Positions 24,201-34,030 are shown, counted from the stretch's first letter. The stretch is 64,000 nucleotides of DNA from Candidula unifasciata (GCA_905116865.2 CAJHNH020000224.1:971657-1035656); one strand, 5' to 3'. Numbers and translations: made by a program. Notes: generated by a model from the sequence alone, not told the origin.

Positions 24201-27200
24201 ATGTTATGTTCATTAATTTGCCATTGCTTACTGATAACCAGCAAACTCAATTGAAAATGAGCGGGAGGATGACTGGGCCACATGGAATAATCAGGACAAC
24301 AACACAGACCTGATCTGATATTCTGATGGTTGACCCTCAGGAAAAGCAAGAACAGTAACACTGCACTATGCCAGGCAACTTTGGGTAGATTTGAGGTCCG
24401 GTCCCAAAAATCTCTAGCCACAAAAATGAATCAAACGTGGAACATTTTGTAATGTACCTTGTATGTTTTTTAATGACATTCCCAGATGCAGTTGATGGAA
24501 TTGAATCGGTCAGTGATTTAACCATGGGCGGTGTAATCTGTGGGAACCCATCAAAAGCTCTTCGGCAGAGAAAACAAGCAAAAGTTGGCTCAAAGGAAAA
24601 CATTGATAAAAAACTGGAAAATCTTTATCAGAAGGTTTGTGACTGTAGCTACATGTTTTACAACATATTTTCTTCTTCTGTTTCTTCACATTTATCAGCT
24701 GTAAACTTTGATGTGGGGACCTGGTTGTTTGTCCACTGCTGGACTTGAAGTGTTGCTTGCACATCTGTGTTACAGATGTGTCTTACTTGTGCAGACTGTT
24801 GGTTCTTCACCTCTAGGCAGATCACTCTGACTTGAAAGGAAATGTTGATCCTATCTATGTTGACCAGGTGCCAGTTGGGAACCTCTTTCTAGAATGACCA
24901 CAAGAGGTGTAGACAGGTCATGACCAGTATGAGCCCAGATCCTGCCTGGCGCACCACCATATGTGTGGTCAGTACATCTGCATCCCCATAGAATATATAA
25001 CTAAGAGAGATACGTATGAATCTGTGAAATTTATTTGTTTAAATACAGTTGACAGAGAGGAGTAGAGACTCAGTCATTGACTTCTGCTCCAGAGCAGGCA
25101 CCTGATGAAGGAAGAAGAGCTAGCCTAATTTATATTAATCATTTTATACAGTTTGCCCTTGTGGGTTCCGGAGCTCCATTTTGGAGAACAATGAGTAGAC
25201 CCACTGCGTCCTTAACAAGCATGCTGTAGGATTCACCTAATCAGGCGTGTTTCCTTCTAAGTCGCAGTACATATACTTAAGAGGCAAGGAGCCAGCAGTA
25301 TGCATACAAAAAGTCAGATCTTTAAAACAAATGAGTACATACAACTCAAGTTCTGGATCAAGTGCAAAGCCCAGAAGCGGATGGTCAACCAAAACTTTCC
25401 GCCTGGGTTTACAGCTGGTGAATGCTAAGAAGAAGATACAAACAATTGTTCCACGGGTATAGTTTGTTGAACCATGAATTGTATTGGTTTTCCTGGCAGG
25501 GTGTGGTGCTGGGTCCCACAGAGGCTGCAGACAATGCATCTTCGTCGGCAGAAGAAGAGATGAGCAACATCATGGACGAGCTAAAGGCTTGGAAACTGGA
25601 ACATGACAAGTTTGTTGGCATTATCTTTTTTTTTTCATTGTAACTTACAACTCTCTTCTCTTCTGCCCTTTATACCCCCATGGAGCATAAGCTGTCAGCC
25701 AGCTCATACCAAGTCATTCTATCTTTTGCTTTTACATGCAGCTCATCTTGTGCTTCCTGTCTTTTTAACTTCTCCTTTCTTCTGTTTTTGTGTGTGTGTG
25801 TGCGTGGATGGATATTCCTTTATTTCTCCGCCCCTGCAGATTCCAGTGCAAAGACATTCTAGTTATATTGTTCTCAGCTTTTCTCAACATGTGTCCTATT
25901 CACCAGCAGTGTTTTCTCTACACCTCTTGATTCACTGGAATTTGTTTAGTTCTTTCCCAGAGCTCAGCATTAGTGATTCTGTCATACTGTTTAATTCTCA
26001 GTTAATGAATGTTTGCAGTTTATCAGTAATTGTTTCAGCTGTTCTCAATGTTTCCTCTCAGTAATATTGATTTGAAATTAGAATTTAAACTGGTATGCAT
26101 ATCATCATCATCATCAGGTGCCTTGCTGACTGGCGTGGGCGATCATGCCTCTCCACAATCTGCAAACTCCTGCAACATGTATCAGTTCCTGCGTATTATA
26201 GCCAGTAATAATTTTCCAGGTCAAAGGAAATTTATGACGGCTCTATATAATATGCAGGATTCTTTTCTAACCTCCAGAGACAGGAACATAAATTATTGCA
26301 TATAATTCATCGTTTCAGGAAGTTTTGCTTGTTCTGTTCTGTCTTTTATTTCTGTAACATATTTCTCAAATGGTGTTATTCTTCTTCTTAGTCGCTCCTT
26401 TTCTACCTTGAGGTGTAGAGATTTGCCAGAGAGATCGCCAGACATCTCTATCAGCAGTTTTAGTGGTGTTATTCATGTACCTTAATTTGCTGCCTTTCCA
26501 TTCGTCAAACTGCCTGGTTACATATTCAGTTTGTTTAGTTATTAAAACCAAGAAGAGGTAGAGAGCAGCTGGTGAAACAGATTCCATCACTCACAGGGCT
26601 CCATCACTGGGCTGCATCACTTGGCTCCATCACTGGGCTGCATCACTGGGCTGCATCACTTGGCTCCATCACTGGGCTGCATCACTGGGCTGCATCACTG
26701 GGCTGCATCACTTGGGTCCATCACTGGGCTGCATCACTGGGCTTCATCACTGGGCTCCATCACTGGGCTCCATCACTGGGCTGCATCTCTTGGCTCCATC
26801 ACTGGGCTGCATCTCTTGGCTCCATCACTGGGCTCCATCACTGGGCTGCATCTCTTGGCTCCATCACTGGGCTGCATCACTTGGGTCCATCACTGGGCTG
26901 CATCTCTTGGCTCCATCACTGGGCTGCATCTCTTGGCTCCATCACTGGGCTGCATCTCTTGGCTCCATCTCTTGGCTCCATCACTGGGCTGCATCACTGG
27001 GCTCCATCACTGGGCTGCATCTCTTGGCTCCATCACTGGGCTGCATCACTGGGCTGCATCTCTTGGCTCCATCACTGGGCTCCATCACTGGGCTGCATCT
27101 CTTGGCTCCATCACTGGGCTGCATCTCTTGGCTCCATCACTGGGCTGCATAAATGGGCTGCATCACTTGGGTCCATCACTGGGCTCCATCACTGGGCTGC

Positions 27201-30200
27201 AACACTTGGGTCCATCACTGGGCTTCAACACTTGGGTCCATCACTGGGCTGCATCTCTTGGCTCCATCACTGGGCTGCAACACTTGGGTCCATCACTGGG
27301 CTGCAACACTTGGGTCCATCACTGAGCTCCATCACTGGGCTGCATCACTTGGGTCCATCACTGGGCTCAATCACTTTGGTCCATCACTGGGCTGCATCAC
27401 TGGGCTCCATCACTGGGCTGCATCAATGGGCTCCATCACTGGGCTCTATTACTGGGCTCCATCACTGGGCCCCATCACTGGGCTCCATCACTAGGCTCTG
27501 TTACTGGGCTCCATCACAGGGCCCCATCACTAGGCTCTTATTTGGTTGGGAGACCTAGGTTCAAATTCTTGGTATGGTGATGGGAATCTTTTTTTTTTTT
27601 TTTTTTTTTTTTTTTTGTTTCGTAGAGGGCAAGAATAACAGTTCTAACCTCCACATTTTTCAGTGACTGAACTAGCTATGCGGCCTTTAATCTTTAGGCT
27701 AACTACCCTCAGTGTATCATCGTCAAAATTGGTAAATGCTGGCAGTAAAGAGAGTATAATGCAGAAGAGTTGAAAGGTAAAATACTGGTTTTATTATAAT
27801 ACAGTACGCCTTGTCCGTGACCTATGCAACTTACCACCATCCGTACCTTCGAGCAACAACAACAGAAATAAGTAAATACAAATAGTAAATACAGTGAGAT
27901 AACTACATGGGTAGGGTCAATGAGTTTCTGAAACTAATGTCTAAAGCCCATGCTGCAGAGTCTGATTATACGTTTTGTGTTTTATGTACAATTTGTTTAA
28001 CCCATTTGATTTAAAATACTGCTCATAAATTTGACTTACAAAAAAGTTGGATTTACAACATGTCGGTCAAAATGGAACTCATTTATAAGTCAGTGAGACA
28101 CTGTACTTAACACTGTAAATAAGATAGAAGTTTTTCTTTGATTCAATGATTATGTTGCTCTACAACTATGTTCTTTCCTGTTTTCCCATCAGACGAATGG
28201 AGCTGATTCTGAAGTCAAAAGAAGCTCAGATTCTGATTGTTGACCATGATAAAGCGGATAACAGTGATGAATTCAGTGATGATGATGATGATAATAGCAG
28301 TATGGAAGATGATGAAAGAAAAATCCTAGAAATCATGATGAAAAACTTTGGCCACAGACCTCCATATTTGCCGCAAAAAGATTCTGCTGAATTTGAACAA
28401 GGAAGGATAACTCCCACAGCAAAATCACCAGATGTAGACTTGAATAACTTTCATTATAAATCTAAAATTCCAGCTAATTCTTTGGAGAAATCATCATGTG
28501 TTGTTGGTGAAGCTATGGCCTCCTTTCCTAAACAGGGTAGATACGATCAAAGCTTCGATCTTGAGGAGGATATTTCAGACTCTGCAGACTTAGATTCTGA
28601 AGCATCGTCATCATCTTTGTCACTGAACCAACTGTATAAATCTCCAAGTGGTGACTTTAAAGACTTAAGTACTGAAATTGATAGATCACTTCATCAAAGG
28701 ACGTCTTCAAGAAATCAAAGTGATATAAGTTTAGCTCCACTGAGAGTACCAAGTCCATCGTCTGCTCAGATTAAAAATAGAACACGCTCTAAGCTAACAG
28801 AATTGTCTTCTCCTCGACAAAAAAAACTGAGGTATGTATGTATGTGTATATATAAATAATATGTTTCATTACAGCTAAAAACACTCTAAAGTAACTAAAG
28901 TATTCTCTCTATGGCTAACACATTGGGATGAGTCTGTATATATTTATTACTAGAATGCACTCTAAAAGCTTAACATTTTCATCTTTTTGGCTAACAGTTT
29001 GAGGTAAGTCTATGTATAGTTTTATAAACCAAATACGCTGGCCAGAATGGTACATGTATAGTTTTATAAACAAAATACGCTGGCCAGAATGGTACATGTA
29101 TAGTTTTATAAACAAAATACGCTGGCCAGAATGGTACATGTATAGTTTTATAAACAAAATACGCTGGCCAGAATGGCACAGCAGGGAGTGTCCAGGGGAT
29201 TTGACCAGCACTCTAAGCTCAGAGGAAAGGCAAGTCGGACACATAATCAAAGTGCTACTGGTATTGTTGGTATTGGAACTCTTCACTAGTTGTTGTAGAT
29301 GCTGATGGTATATCCCAGCATCCACAGTAATATATGGGTGTGCTACCTGCTCCATCAGTCATACAAGATACCACTCTTTTTCCAGTTATTACTTTATGTT
29401 TAGTTAACATTATGTTTTTCATATTTCTTTATGTTAAAAGTTAACATGGTCTTTAGAAAGATGCAAAATATTCTCACTTTAGAAAGATGCAAAAGATTCT
29501 CACTTTAGCAAGATGCAAAAGATTCTCACTTTAGCAAGATGCAAAAGATTCTTACTTTAGCAAGATGCAAAAGATTCTCACTTTAGCAAGATGCAAAAGT
29601 TTCTCACTTTAGCCAGATGCAAAAGATTCTCACTTTAGCAAGATGCAAAAGTTTCTCATTTTAGCAAGAATCAAAAGATTCTCACTTTATTAAGATGCAA
29701 AAGATTCTCACTTTAGCAAGATTCAAAAGATTCTCACTTTAGCAAGATTCAAAAGATTCTCACTTTATCAAGATTCAAAAGATTCTCACTTTATCAAGAT
29801 GCAAAAGATTCTCACTTTAGCAAGAATCAAAAGATTCTCACTTTAGCAAGATGCAAAAGATTCTCACTTTATCAAGATTCAAAAGTTTCTCACTTTAGCA
29901 AGAATCAAAAGATTCTCACTTTAGCAAGAATCAAAAGATTCTCACTTTAGCAAGATGCAAAAGATTCTCACTTTAGCAAGATGCAAAAGATTCTCACCAA
30001 TAAGAAGATGTCAGTTGCAGTAAGAAAAAAATGTTAAAGTGCTATTTAGAGCATGTGTTCTAAATATGCATCTGAGACATAGACAATGCATAGGCCGGCT
30101 GACAAATATTTACTCGTGGCAGAGATGTGGTGTGTAAGAAGAATGCAAAGATTTTATCACAGAAGGATATAAAAAAAATTAATGAAGCAGTCCTCGTCGA

Positions 30201-31059
30201 GATAGATGAAAGGTGTAAACTTTTTAAACAATTAGACGTAGACAGTCAGTATTTTCTAGACATATTATGTAATGAAATGGACTGAAGAACTTGGTAACAG
30301 CTAGCAAGATTGATGTAAAGAGAGCTAGAGGAAGGAACATCTTAATGGTCTGGCAGCATGGGTGGGGTGAGAAAAAGAACATTGAGCTGATCTGTGATTC
30401 TAGTGATCATGTAAGATAGTGACACATGTCAGCCTATGCCCACCGGCACGGCACATGATTATGATTGTAAGTTAACATTGTTTACATAATTTTATCTTCT
30501 TCTTCTTCATGTTCACCAGCTGTAAACTCCGGTGGAAAGTTCTGGTCGTTCGTCCACTTCTGGACTGCAGTCCTGTTCCAGAACCTGAGTTTTGCGTGTG
30601 CATCCATTTTACGGATCTGACTCATTTGTATGCAGACTGCTGGTTCCTTGCCTCTCAGGCAGATGCACTCCGACTTCGAAGGAAGCTCCCATTTAGTCGA
30701 CTCTTACGACATGCTCTTGGGTAGGCAGTGGGTCTATTCTTGTTTACCCTATAACAGGGCCCCGGAACCCACACGGGGAAATTATTATATGATTACTTCA
30801 TGTTTAGTTAATATCATGTGTATATTTTCCAACTTTCTCTTGCAGGGTTGGACCTACTGGTCTCCCCTTGACTTCACAGACCCAGCAGCCGGTGATTAGA
30901 AACAATGTCGCTGTGATTCAGTCAAGGTCAGGGATAGTTCAGACATGCAGGCCAGGTGTTTCTCAACCTAGCATCGTTCTACTGCCGTCTCAACCTAGAA
31001 TACAGCGCCACCTTCCGCAACCTCCAGCCCTGATATCCCAACCTCCGAGCAACTCTTAA
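14111..31059 (+). CDS. LRRC56: Leucine-rich repeat-containing protein 56 (ODA8 orthologue)
   Basis: Ten exons join in consistent phase to a 2160-nt CDS of 719 residues (human about 540): 14111-14335, 14803-14951, 16805-16984, 18406-18520, 21286-21487, 23392-23568, 24486-24634, 25500-25609, 28193-28831, 30846-31059. Residues 60-225 match the LRRC56 core: EQYLSPGKL, SRETSLGNFGSLLPNL, LNGSHIS, LRVLWMARCGLEELDGI, EYNEISDVSPL and LEVLDLEGNNIDD, followed by GYNIRETVRELLPNLVILDD. Later blocks (SDLTMGG, CGNPSKALRQRKQ, DELKAWK) also fit. LRRC56/ODA8 is needed for outer dynein arm assembly and intraflagellar delivery in motile cilia; loss causes primary ciliary dyskinesia in people. The C-terminal third (residues 437-719) is acidic, then Ser- and Pro-rich, probably disordered, and longer than in vertebrates. 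The start ATG lies one base after a clear acceptor. The exon-6 donor is the least certain boundary. Confidence 0.93.
14803..14951 (+). CDS. LRRC56: LRRC56 exon 2, first LRR
   Basis: It opens QLLAGADDLKTVESLNLKV and holds the family signature SRETSLGNFGSLLPNL with LNLNGSHIS. The donor GTAGGA follows ATG CG (phase 2). Confidence 0.92.
15165..15325 (+). mobile_element. Dispersed 290-bp repeat, family G
   Basis: The block GTGAGTTCTGGG, ATAGACCCACTGCC, GCAAGGAACCAACAATCTGC matches the repeat at 30496-30780 in opposite orientation. It lies in LRRC56 intron 2. Confidence 0.7.
15400..15790 (-). mobile_element. LINE RT C-terminal fragment
   Basis: The minus strand reads RILRACIFPVATYGC, SWTISQSLRKRIGAFELKCY, RKILRIS and then GRRGRGRP, the conserved tail of an RTE- or CR1-like reverse transcriptase ORF, with stops and frameshifts. 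It lies in LRRC56 intron 2. Confidence 0.8.
16195..16505. repeat. 34-bp tandem repeat, about 9 copies
   Basis: The unit is TTTTTATTTCTCAGTATAAA then GTCCAGAAATCTTG, with some shortened units. It lies in LRRC56 intron 2, about 300 bases before exon 3. Each unit holds TTTATTTCTCAG, which resembles a 3' splice site. Confidence 0.93.
16805..16984 (+). CDS. LRRC56: LRRC56 exon 3, central LRRs
   Basis: It encodes RDLGSSLRKLRVLWMARCG, LEELDGISALSELKELYLEY and NEISDVSPLSMLERLEVLDL, two to three LRRs of the LRRC56 type. The acceptor is tctcaattttcaag and the donor GTAAGT; phases agree with both neighbours. Confidence 0.93.
17455..17640 (-). mobile_element. LINE RT C-terminal fragment
   Basis: A minus-strand frame with LRAIRKAAGVTKRNKIR is the (L)RRAAGVSRRDRIRN block found just downstream of LINE reverse transcriptase domains. 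It is strongly decayed. Confidence 0.6.
17795..17946 (+). repeat. Dispersed repeat family E ending in a G-run
   Basis: GTGGTTAACAGCTAGGCTG, TTTCTGCAC, CAGCAAACTTCTTATCAGTC and CACCTTTTATGAT match 43410-43560. It ends in a pure G-run of about 27 bases (17920-17946). Confidence 0.6.
18406..18520 (+). CDS. LRRC56: LRRC56 exon 4, last LRR
   Basis: It encodes NNIDDVIQLQYLSLCPVLRK and LAIDGNPICVGPVLSQDQ. The acceptor is TTTTTTCCAATTTCAG and the donor GTAATC. It ends in phase 0. Confidence 0.92.
18560..18880 (+). mobile_element. LINE 3' fragment with microsatellite tail
   Basis: The plus strand shows a decayed RT C-terminus (EAKAAGQN..HDIKRIAQDR block, usual for invertebrate LINE tails) followed by an ATGATGATAATGATTATTATT tail at 18864. 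It lies directly before the 44/45-bp array in LRRC56 intron 4. Confidence 0.65.
18917..20815. repeat. 44/45-bp minisatellite, about 43 copies, open in all three plus frames
   Basis: The unit is CACCTGTACACCACTTTGTC then AAGTGTATCAATGTCTTCTG and a C-run of 3-10 bases. Unit length varies with the C-run, so reading frames rotate through the array; because no plus frame of the unit has a stop, all three stay open for 620-658 codons. It lies in LRRC56 intron 4, flanked by exons whose phases agree without it, so it is not coding in LRRC56. Confidence 0.96.
21213..21272. repeat. C-homopolymer of about 59 bases next to the exon 5 acceptor
   Basis: A nearly pure C-run, followed by ACCTCCCCTGACAG and exon 5 of LRRC56, takes the place of the pyrimidine tract. 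Exact length is uncertain because homopolymers of this size assemble poorly. Confidence 0.9.
21286..21487 (+). CDS. LRRC56: LRRC56 exon 5, LRR cap
   Basis: It encodes PGYNIRETVRELLPNLVILD, the capping segment of the LRR domain, then an acidic stretch with DEDWAYLEELQ. Its acceptor lies only 13 bases after a C-run of about 59 bases that serves as its pyrimidine tract. The donor is GTCAGT. Confidence 0.92.
21552..21757 (+). mobile_element. Dispersed 290-bp repeat, family G
   Basis: It begins CATGTGGGTTCCGGGGCCCC, then ATAGACCTACTGCCTCC, and ends ACAGCTGGTTAATGCTAAG with an (AAG)n tail. An internal deletion removes the middle. It lies in LRRC56 intron 5, with its tail running into the next array. 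Confidence 0.75.
21737..22275. repeat. 77-bp tandem repeat, about 7 copies
   Basis: The unit carries AAGAAGAAGAATCTGTCTAT, TCATCAGACTTTCCTTTCTT and CTGAAATTATTCCATGGACT with GTCACTA. The AAG start suggests that it grew from the (AAG)n tail of the repeat just before it. Confidence 0.9.
22480..22700 (-). mobile_element. SINE-like repeat, family B
   Basis: The plus strand shows TTATAGACCAGTCAGCACAC, TTAACATCATGCCGGC, TTGTACC and AGGCTGGGTCGACC, then a region ending in AGCTGCTCTGTCATGGTGGC, which is tRNA-head-like on the minus strand. It matches 32615-32850. Confidence 0.65.
23392..23568 (+). CDS. LRRC56: LRRC56 exon 6, Arg/Pro/Ser-rich linker
   Basis: It encodes a low-complexity linker with repeated RP(S/A) units (DYRPGSALRPSSGFRPASSS, KRPSTASG). 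The donor GTCAGA at 23569 is chosen because only this phase keeps exon 7 open. A nearby GTAAAT at 23580 would put a stop in exon 7. Confidence 0.75.
23695..23855 (+). mobile_element. SINE-like repeat, family B (3' half)
   Basis: CCCAGCCTAAAATGGGTGCA, GGCATGATTCTGACC, GCTGATTGGTACATAAAATA and GTGCCCAGTATGCC match the family B body in the forward direction. It lies in LRRC56 intron 6. Confidence 0.7.
24486..24634 (+). CDS. LRRC56: LRRC56 exon 7
   Basis: It encodes SVSDLTMGGVICGNPSKALR and a basic stretch RQKQ..KVGSKENI, similar to the SDLT..CGNP..ALR block of vertebrate LRRC56. The donor is GTTTGT, phase 0. Confidence 0.88.
24663..24900 (-). mobile_element. Dispersed 290-bp repeat, family G
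   Basis: AGCTGTAAACTTTGATG, GTTTGTCCACTGCTGGACTT, GCAGACTGTTGGTTCTTCAC and CTAGGCAGATCACTCTGAC match the repeat at 30496-30780. It lies in LRRC56 intron 7. Confidence 0.7.
25150..25437 (+). mobile_element. Dispersed 290-bp repeat, family G, near full length
   Basis: It runs from TTGTGGGTTCCGGAGCTCC through AGACCCACTGCGTCCTTAAC and GAGGCAAGGAGCCAGCAGTA to GGGTTTACAGCTGGTGAATG and an AAGAAG tail. It lies just upstream of LRRC56 exon 8. Confidence 0.8.
25500..25609 (+). CDS. LRRC56: LRRC56 exon 8
   Basis: It encodes GVVLGPTEAADNASSS and EEEMSNIMDELKAWKLEHD. The helix DELKAWK corresponds to the conserved LRAW block. The acceptor is TTGGTTTTCCTGGCAG, and it ends in phase 2. Confidence 0.87.
26104..26190 (-). 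mobile_element. LINE 3' end, inverted copy
   Basis: It is the reverse complement of 377-486: CATCATCATCATCAGGTGCC, TTGCTGACTGGCGTGGGC and GATCATGCCTCTCCACAATC correspond to the (GATGAT) tail and the TTGCCCACACCAGTCGGAAA block there. Only the terminal 90 bases remain. Confidence 0.75.
26595..27540. repeat. 15-bp minisatellite, about 63 copies, open in three plus frames
   Basis: The unit is CTGGGCTGCATCACT with variants (CTTGGCTCCATCTCT, CACTTGGGTCCAT). It lies in LRRC56 intron 8. Long plus-strand frames (328, 234, 146 and 113 codons) come only from the absence of stops in the unit. Confidence 0.96.
27588..27617. repeat. T-homopolymer of about 29 bases
   Basis: A T-run beginning directly after TGGGAATC, interrupted by one G near its end. 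It may be the A-tail of a minus-strand retroposed sequence, but no source is identified. Confidence 0.7.
28193..28831 (+). CDS. LRRC56: LRRC56 exon 9, acidic and Ser-rich region
   Basis: It is the largest exon (213 residues). It begins RMELILKSKEAQILIVD, has five Asp in a row near residues 464-468, and is Ser-rich after that, probably disordered. The acceptor is TTCCTGTTTTCCCATCAG and the donor GTATGT. Confidence 0.9.
29013..29178. repeat. 42-bp tandem repeat, 4 copies
   Basis: The unit is GTATAGTTTTATAAACAAAA then TACGCTGGCCAGAATGGTAC with AT. As 42 is divisible by three, short ORFs appear on both strands. LRRC56 intron 9. Confidence 0.93.
29458..29998. repeat. 26-bp tandem repeat, about 21 copies
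   Basis: The unit is AGATGCAAAAGATTCTCACT then TTAGCA, with AGATTC, AGAATC and TTATCA variants interleaved. LRRC56 intron 9. Confidence 0.95.
30080..30470 (+). mobile_element. LINE 3' fragment
   Basis: A decayed RT C-terminal region (a CRQFSRHIM block, then GKRARGRNILMVW-like blocks with frameshifts) ends in the LINE tail block CAGCCTATGCCCACCGGCAC followed by ATGATTATGATT. LRRC56 intron 9. Confidence 0.6.
30496..30780 (-). mobile_element. Dispersed 290-bp repeat, family G, best copy
   Basis: On the plus strand it runs from CTTCTTCTTCTTCATGTTCA through GCTGTAAACTCCGGTGGAAA, GTTCGTCCACTTCTGGACTG, GTATGCAGACTGCTGGTTCC and GGCAGATGCACTCCGACTTC to GGGCCCCGGAACCCACACGG. At least 13 copies of this unit occur in the window in both orientations. 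Read in reverse it ends in (GAA/AAG)n, as SINEs with a microsatellite tail do. No A or B box is obvious, so the class is open. Confidence 0.8.
30846..31059 (+). CDS. LRRC56: LRRC56 exon 10, C-terminus
   Basis: The acceptor is TTTCTCTTGCAG. It encodes RVGPTGLPLTSQTQQPVIRN and a Gln/Pro-rich end (SQPRIQRHLPQPPALISQPP), with TAA at 31057-31059. No AATAAA is seen within the next 2 kb, so the transcript end is not determined. Confidence 0.87.
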
Positions 31060-31733
31060 ACTTCATTTTTACCAGCTTGCAGAATTTCATTATTTAAACA
31101 AAACCAAAAAAATACTAATTGCTTCACAATGAGGCTGACTTAAAGCCTGTTAGGGCATCAAAGACGTAGTGTTCATAATGGCCCAGACAGTGGGTTCCAG
31201 GAGTAAATGCATGACCAGAAATTGCTGAAGAAGAGGTAGAGTTCATAAATGTACAAACACCGGTGTGCACTTATAGAAGCTCGTCTGACCAAGTATTTTT
31301 TTCTGTGTTTTTTCAATTTTTTTTTTTTTTTTTTTGGATTGCAGTCTGTAGGATAAACATCTCATTAATGATAATTAGGCAGAAGCAAATACCTGAAATT
31401 CTGTCCAACTGTGTACAATTACGAAGTAACATGCCATCCAATGTTGACGAGTCTTTCTATTGCCTCTGTGTGTGTGTGAGTGCATGAACAGATCTGAGCA
31501 TATGTGTCGATGGGTATGTGTTCTTCTGTTTTTGAATTTGCCAGGTAATCACAGCTGTAACTTCGCAGCAAATGGCTTGTCCCACAGTCGCTCCGTTGCT
31601 GTGCCAAGGAAAACCACACAGATCGTCCAGCACTGCCCCTTGTGAAAACAAAAAAATTGATAGTCTGCATTCTCAGCAAATGCAGTAACATACACGCCCA
31701 TTTCTCTGGCAGTAGGCCACTTGCCATTTTCTG

Positions 31734-32142
31734 AATCTGCAGTTCACAATACATATCATGTTGGGTATGGTCGAAAAGAATTCCTAATAAGATCTGCAGT
31801 TCACAATACAAATCATGTTGGGTATAGTCGAAAAGAATTCCTAATAAGATCTGCAGTTCACAACACATATCATGTTGGGTATGGTCGAAAAGAATTCCTA
31901 ATAAGATCTGCAGTTCACAATACATATCATGTTGGGTATAGTCGAAAAGAATTCCTAATAAGATCTGCAGTTCACAATACATATCATGTTAGGTATAGTC
32001 GAAAAGAATTCCTAATAAGATCTGCAGTTCACAACACATATCGTGTTGGGTATGGTCGAAAAGAATTCCTAATAAGATCTGCAGTTCACAACACATATCA
32101 TGTTGGGTATGGTCGAAAAGAATTCCTAATGAGATCTGCAGT
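31734..32142. repeat. 57-bp tandem repeat, about 7 copies
   Basis: The unit is TCTGCAGTTCACAATACATA then TCATGTTGGGTATGGTCGAA and AAGAATTCCTAATAAGA. It lies downstream of LRRC56. A multiple of three, so ORFs appear on both strands (146 and 187 codons). Confidence 0.95.
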
Positions 32143-32414
32143 TCTGAGTATCCCACCATAGTATCAACTTAGAAGCAAAAACTTGCCACAGCTAAAAACA
32201 GCTTTTACTTCCTGGTGGAGCATAAGCCCTCAACCAACTCACATCATGCTCTTTAAAGATTTTGTTGCGGCTGGATTTTGTGGTTAAAGCGTATTTTATG
32301 GGACGAAGTAGTAAAACTAACTCCAATATTCCTTAGTGGCCTACCTTTGACATACATTGTACGTTAACAATAAGCCAGTAAAGTACTCATATGATACTAG
32401 CTCATTTTTTTTTT

Positions 32415-32560
32415 AAACAGACCAACTGGCACTCCATGGGTGATGTTGTCAACTTCCTGCAGCCTCCTTTATTTTCCCGGACTTTCGCTACTACCCATTT
32501 TAGGCTAGGTTGATTTTTTTGTTTCTCAAATTCAACTTGATGCAGATTTTAAACCCAAGA
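32415..32560 (-). mobile_element. SINE-like repeat, family B (partial)
   Basis: AACAGACCAACTGGCACTCC, GATGTTGTCAACTTCCTGC, CCATTTTAGGCTAGGTTGA match the family B body, diverged. It lies directly before a better copy. Confidence 0.55.
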
Positions 32561-32614
32561 CTTTCAATACTGATAACCTTGTTTTCAATATTGCTTTTAG
32601 GGGGAAAGGGGGGG

Positions 32615-32850
32615 GGGGGCATATTGGGCATATAGTGCTTGACCTAATTGTTATAGACCAATCAGCACTCAGTGTGGTCAACATTATGCCAGCAGCGTTT
32701 ACTTTCCAGGACTTTACCTTGTACCCATTTAAGGCTGGGTTAGCCTCGGGACCAAAGCCATTTTTGAAAGAAAAAGTCCACCTTTCTGATTTGAACCTAT
32801 GACCTTCGAATCCGCATGCAAGCATCTAGCATCTACACCCCAGCATATCA
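32615..32850 (-). mobile_element. tRNA-derived SINE, family B
   Basis: On the minus strand a tRNA-like head (GGGGTGTAGATGCTAGATGC, then B-box-like GGTCATAGGTTCAAATC) precedes a body with ACCCAGCCTTAAATGGGTAC, CTGGCATAATGTTGACCAC and GTGCTGATTGGTCTATAAC. Body copies recur at 22.5, 23.7, 32.4 and 53.2 kb. Confidence 0.72.
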
Positions 32851-33820
32851 TCAAAGGAGACTTATTAAGGGTTTGCCTGAAATTGAAGTTGTTGGGCCAA
32901 AAGGCACAACTTTGCTTTAAACCACAATACAAACATCTTGTTTAAGGGTTGACCAGAAAAGGAAGTTTATTTGACAGAATGATCTCTCTCTGTGTCAAAA
33001 ATGATTCTCAGCTTCTCAAGATTATCAGTTTCTTTCTACAGATATTTTTTTTTCCTTTTAAACTGGGATGTGAAACTAACCTGACAATGAACTTTGAATA
33101 TTTAGTTTTTAAGTTTTGCAAATATAAATTTGTAAAACACGTATTCAGTGCAGCTAAAATAATTTAGTATTTTATACTAAAAAATTGATGGAATATTTTT
33201 TGGTTAAAGTTTGCTTGAAAAATCTTTACTTTTGAAAATATTTATATCTCGCAAGAATCGGACAAATCTGTGTCTATATTGTCTTTGCTGTGCATTTCTG
33301 GTGATCAGAGTCATTTCCTACAGCACTTGAGAAAATGAAATGATGTTATTATGCTTATATTAAATTACTATTGCACCTAAATTTAAGTAGAATTGTTTAA
33401 GTTGTCTAAGCACTTGATTAAAGTTGTTCCTTTAATCTGACTTACATATTTCTTTGGAAGATTGTGTGACATTACAACATTCTTTATGTGATACTACTAC
33501 ATTCTTTATGTGACATTTCAACTTTCCTTAGAACATAAGTTCCTAACCAGTTCTCTGCAGAGCTCTAAGGGCTCCAGCCAGTGCTCTGCAGAGCTCTAAG
33601 GGCTCTGTCTGCACTTACCAGAAGCTTTATGGCCCCTACAGAAAATTAAATAACATTTGAATTAAATTATAGATAGAGAAACAAAAAGTTGAATTTAAAC
33701 AAGAAAGAAAACTATATTTTACACTGTGAACAGACATTATCTTGTTCCTTCCCTTTTCCAGTCTGCATAATTGTTTAGGAATCTCCATGAAATTTTGTTC
33801 TCTCTTTTTTTTAGCAAAAA

Positions 33821-34030
33821 AGATGCCGGTACTCACCTTAAAGTGTCCAAGAATGGATGGTGCCGGTACCCGCCGTAAAGTGTCTAAGAAAAGATGGTGC
33901 CGGTACTCGCCGTAAAGTGTCCAAGAAAGGATGGTGCCGGTACTCGCCGTAAAGTGTCCAAGAATGGATGGTGCCGGTACTCGCCGTAAAGTGTCCAAGA
34001 ACGGATGGTACTAGTACTTACCACAAAGCT
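33821..34030. repeat. 37-bp tandem repeat, about 5.5 copies
   Basis: The unit is ATGGTGCCGGTACTCGCCGT then AAAGTGTCCAAGAATGG. It lies between LRRC56 and LRRC72. Confidence 0.93.

Noticed and set aside
26572..27558. A 328-codon ORF of LHHWA/ASLGS repeats
   Set aside because: It is a 15-bp tandem repeat open in all three plus frames within LRRC56 intron 8; no splice or start context supports it.
29458..29998. CRISPR-like array of regularly spaced repeats
   Set aside because: Units are contiguous 26-bp tandem repeats without unique spacers, and the genome is eukaryotic. The same applies to all other arrays here.
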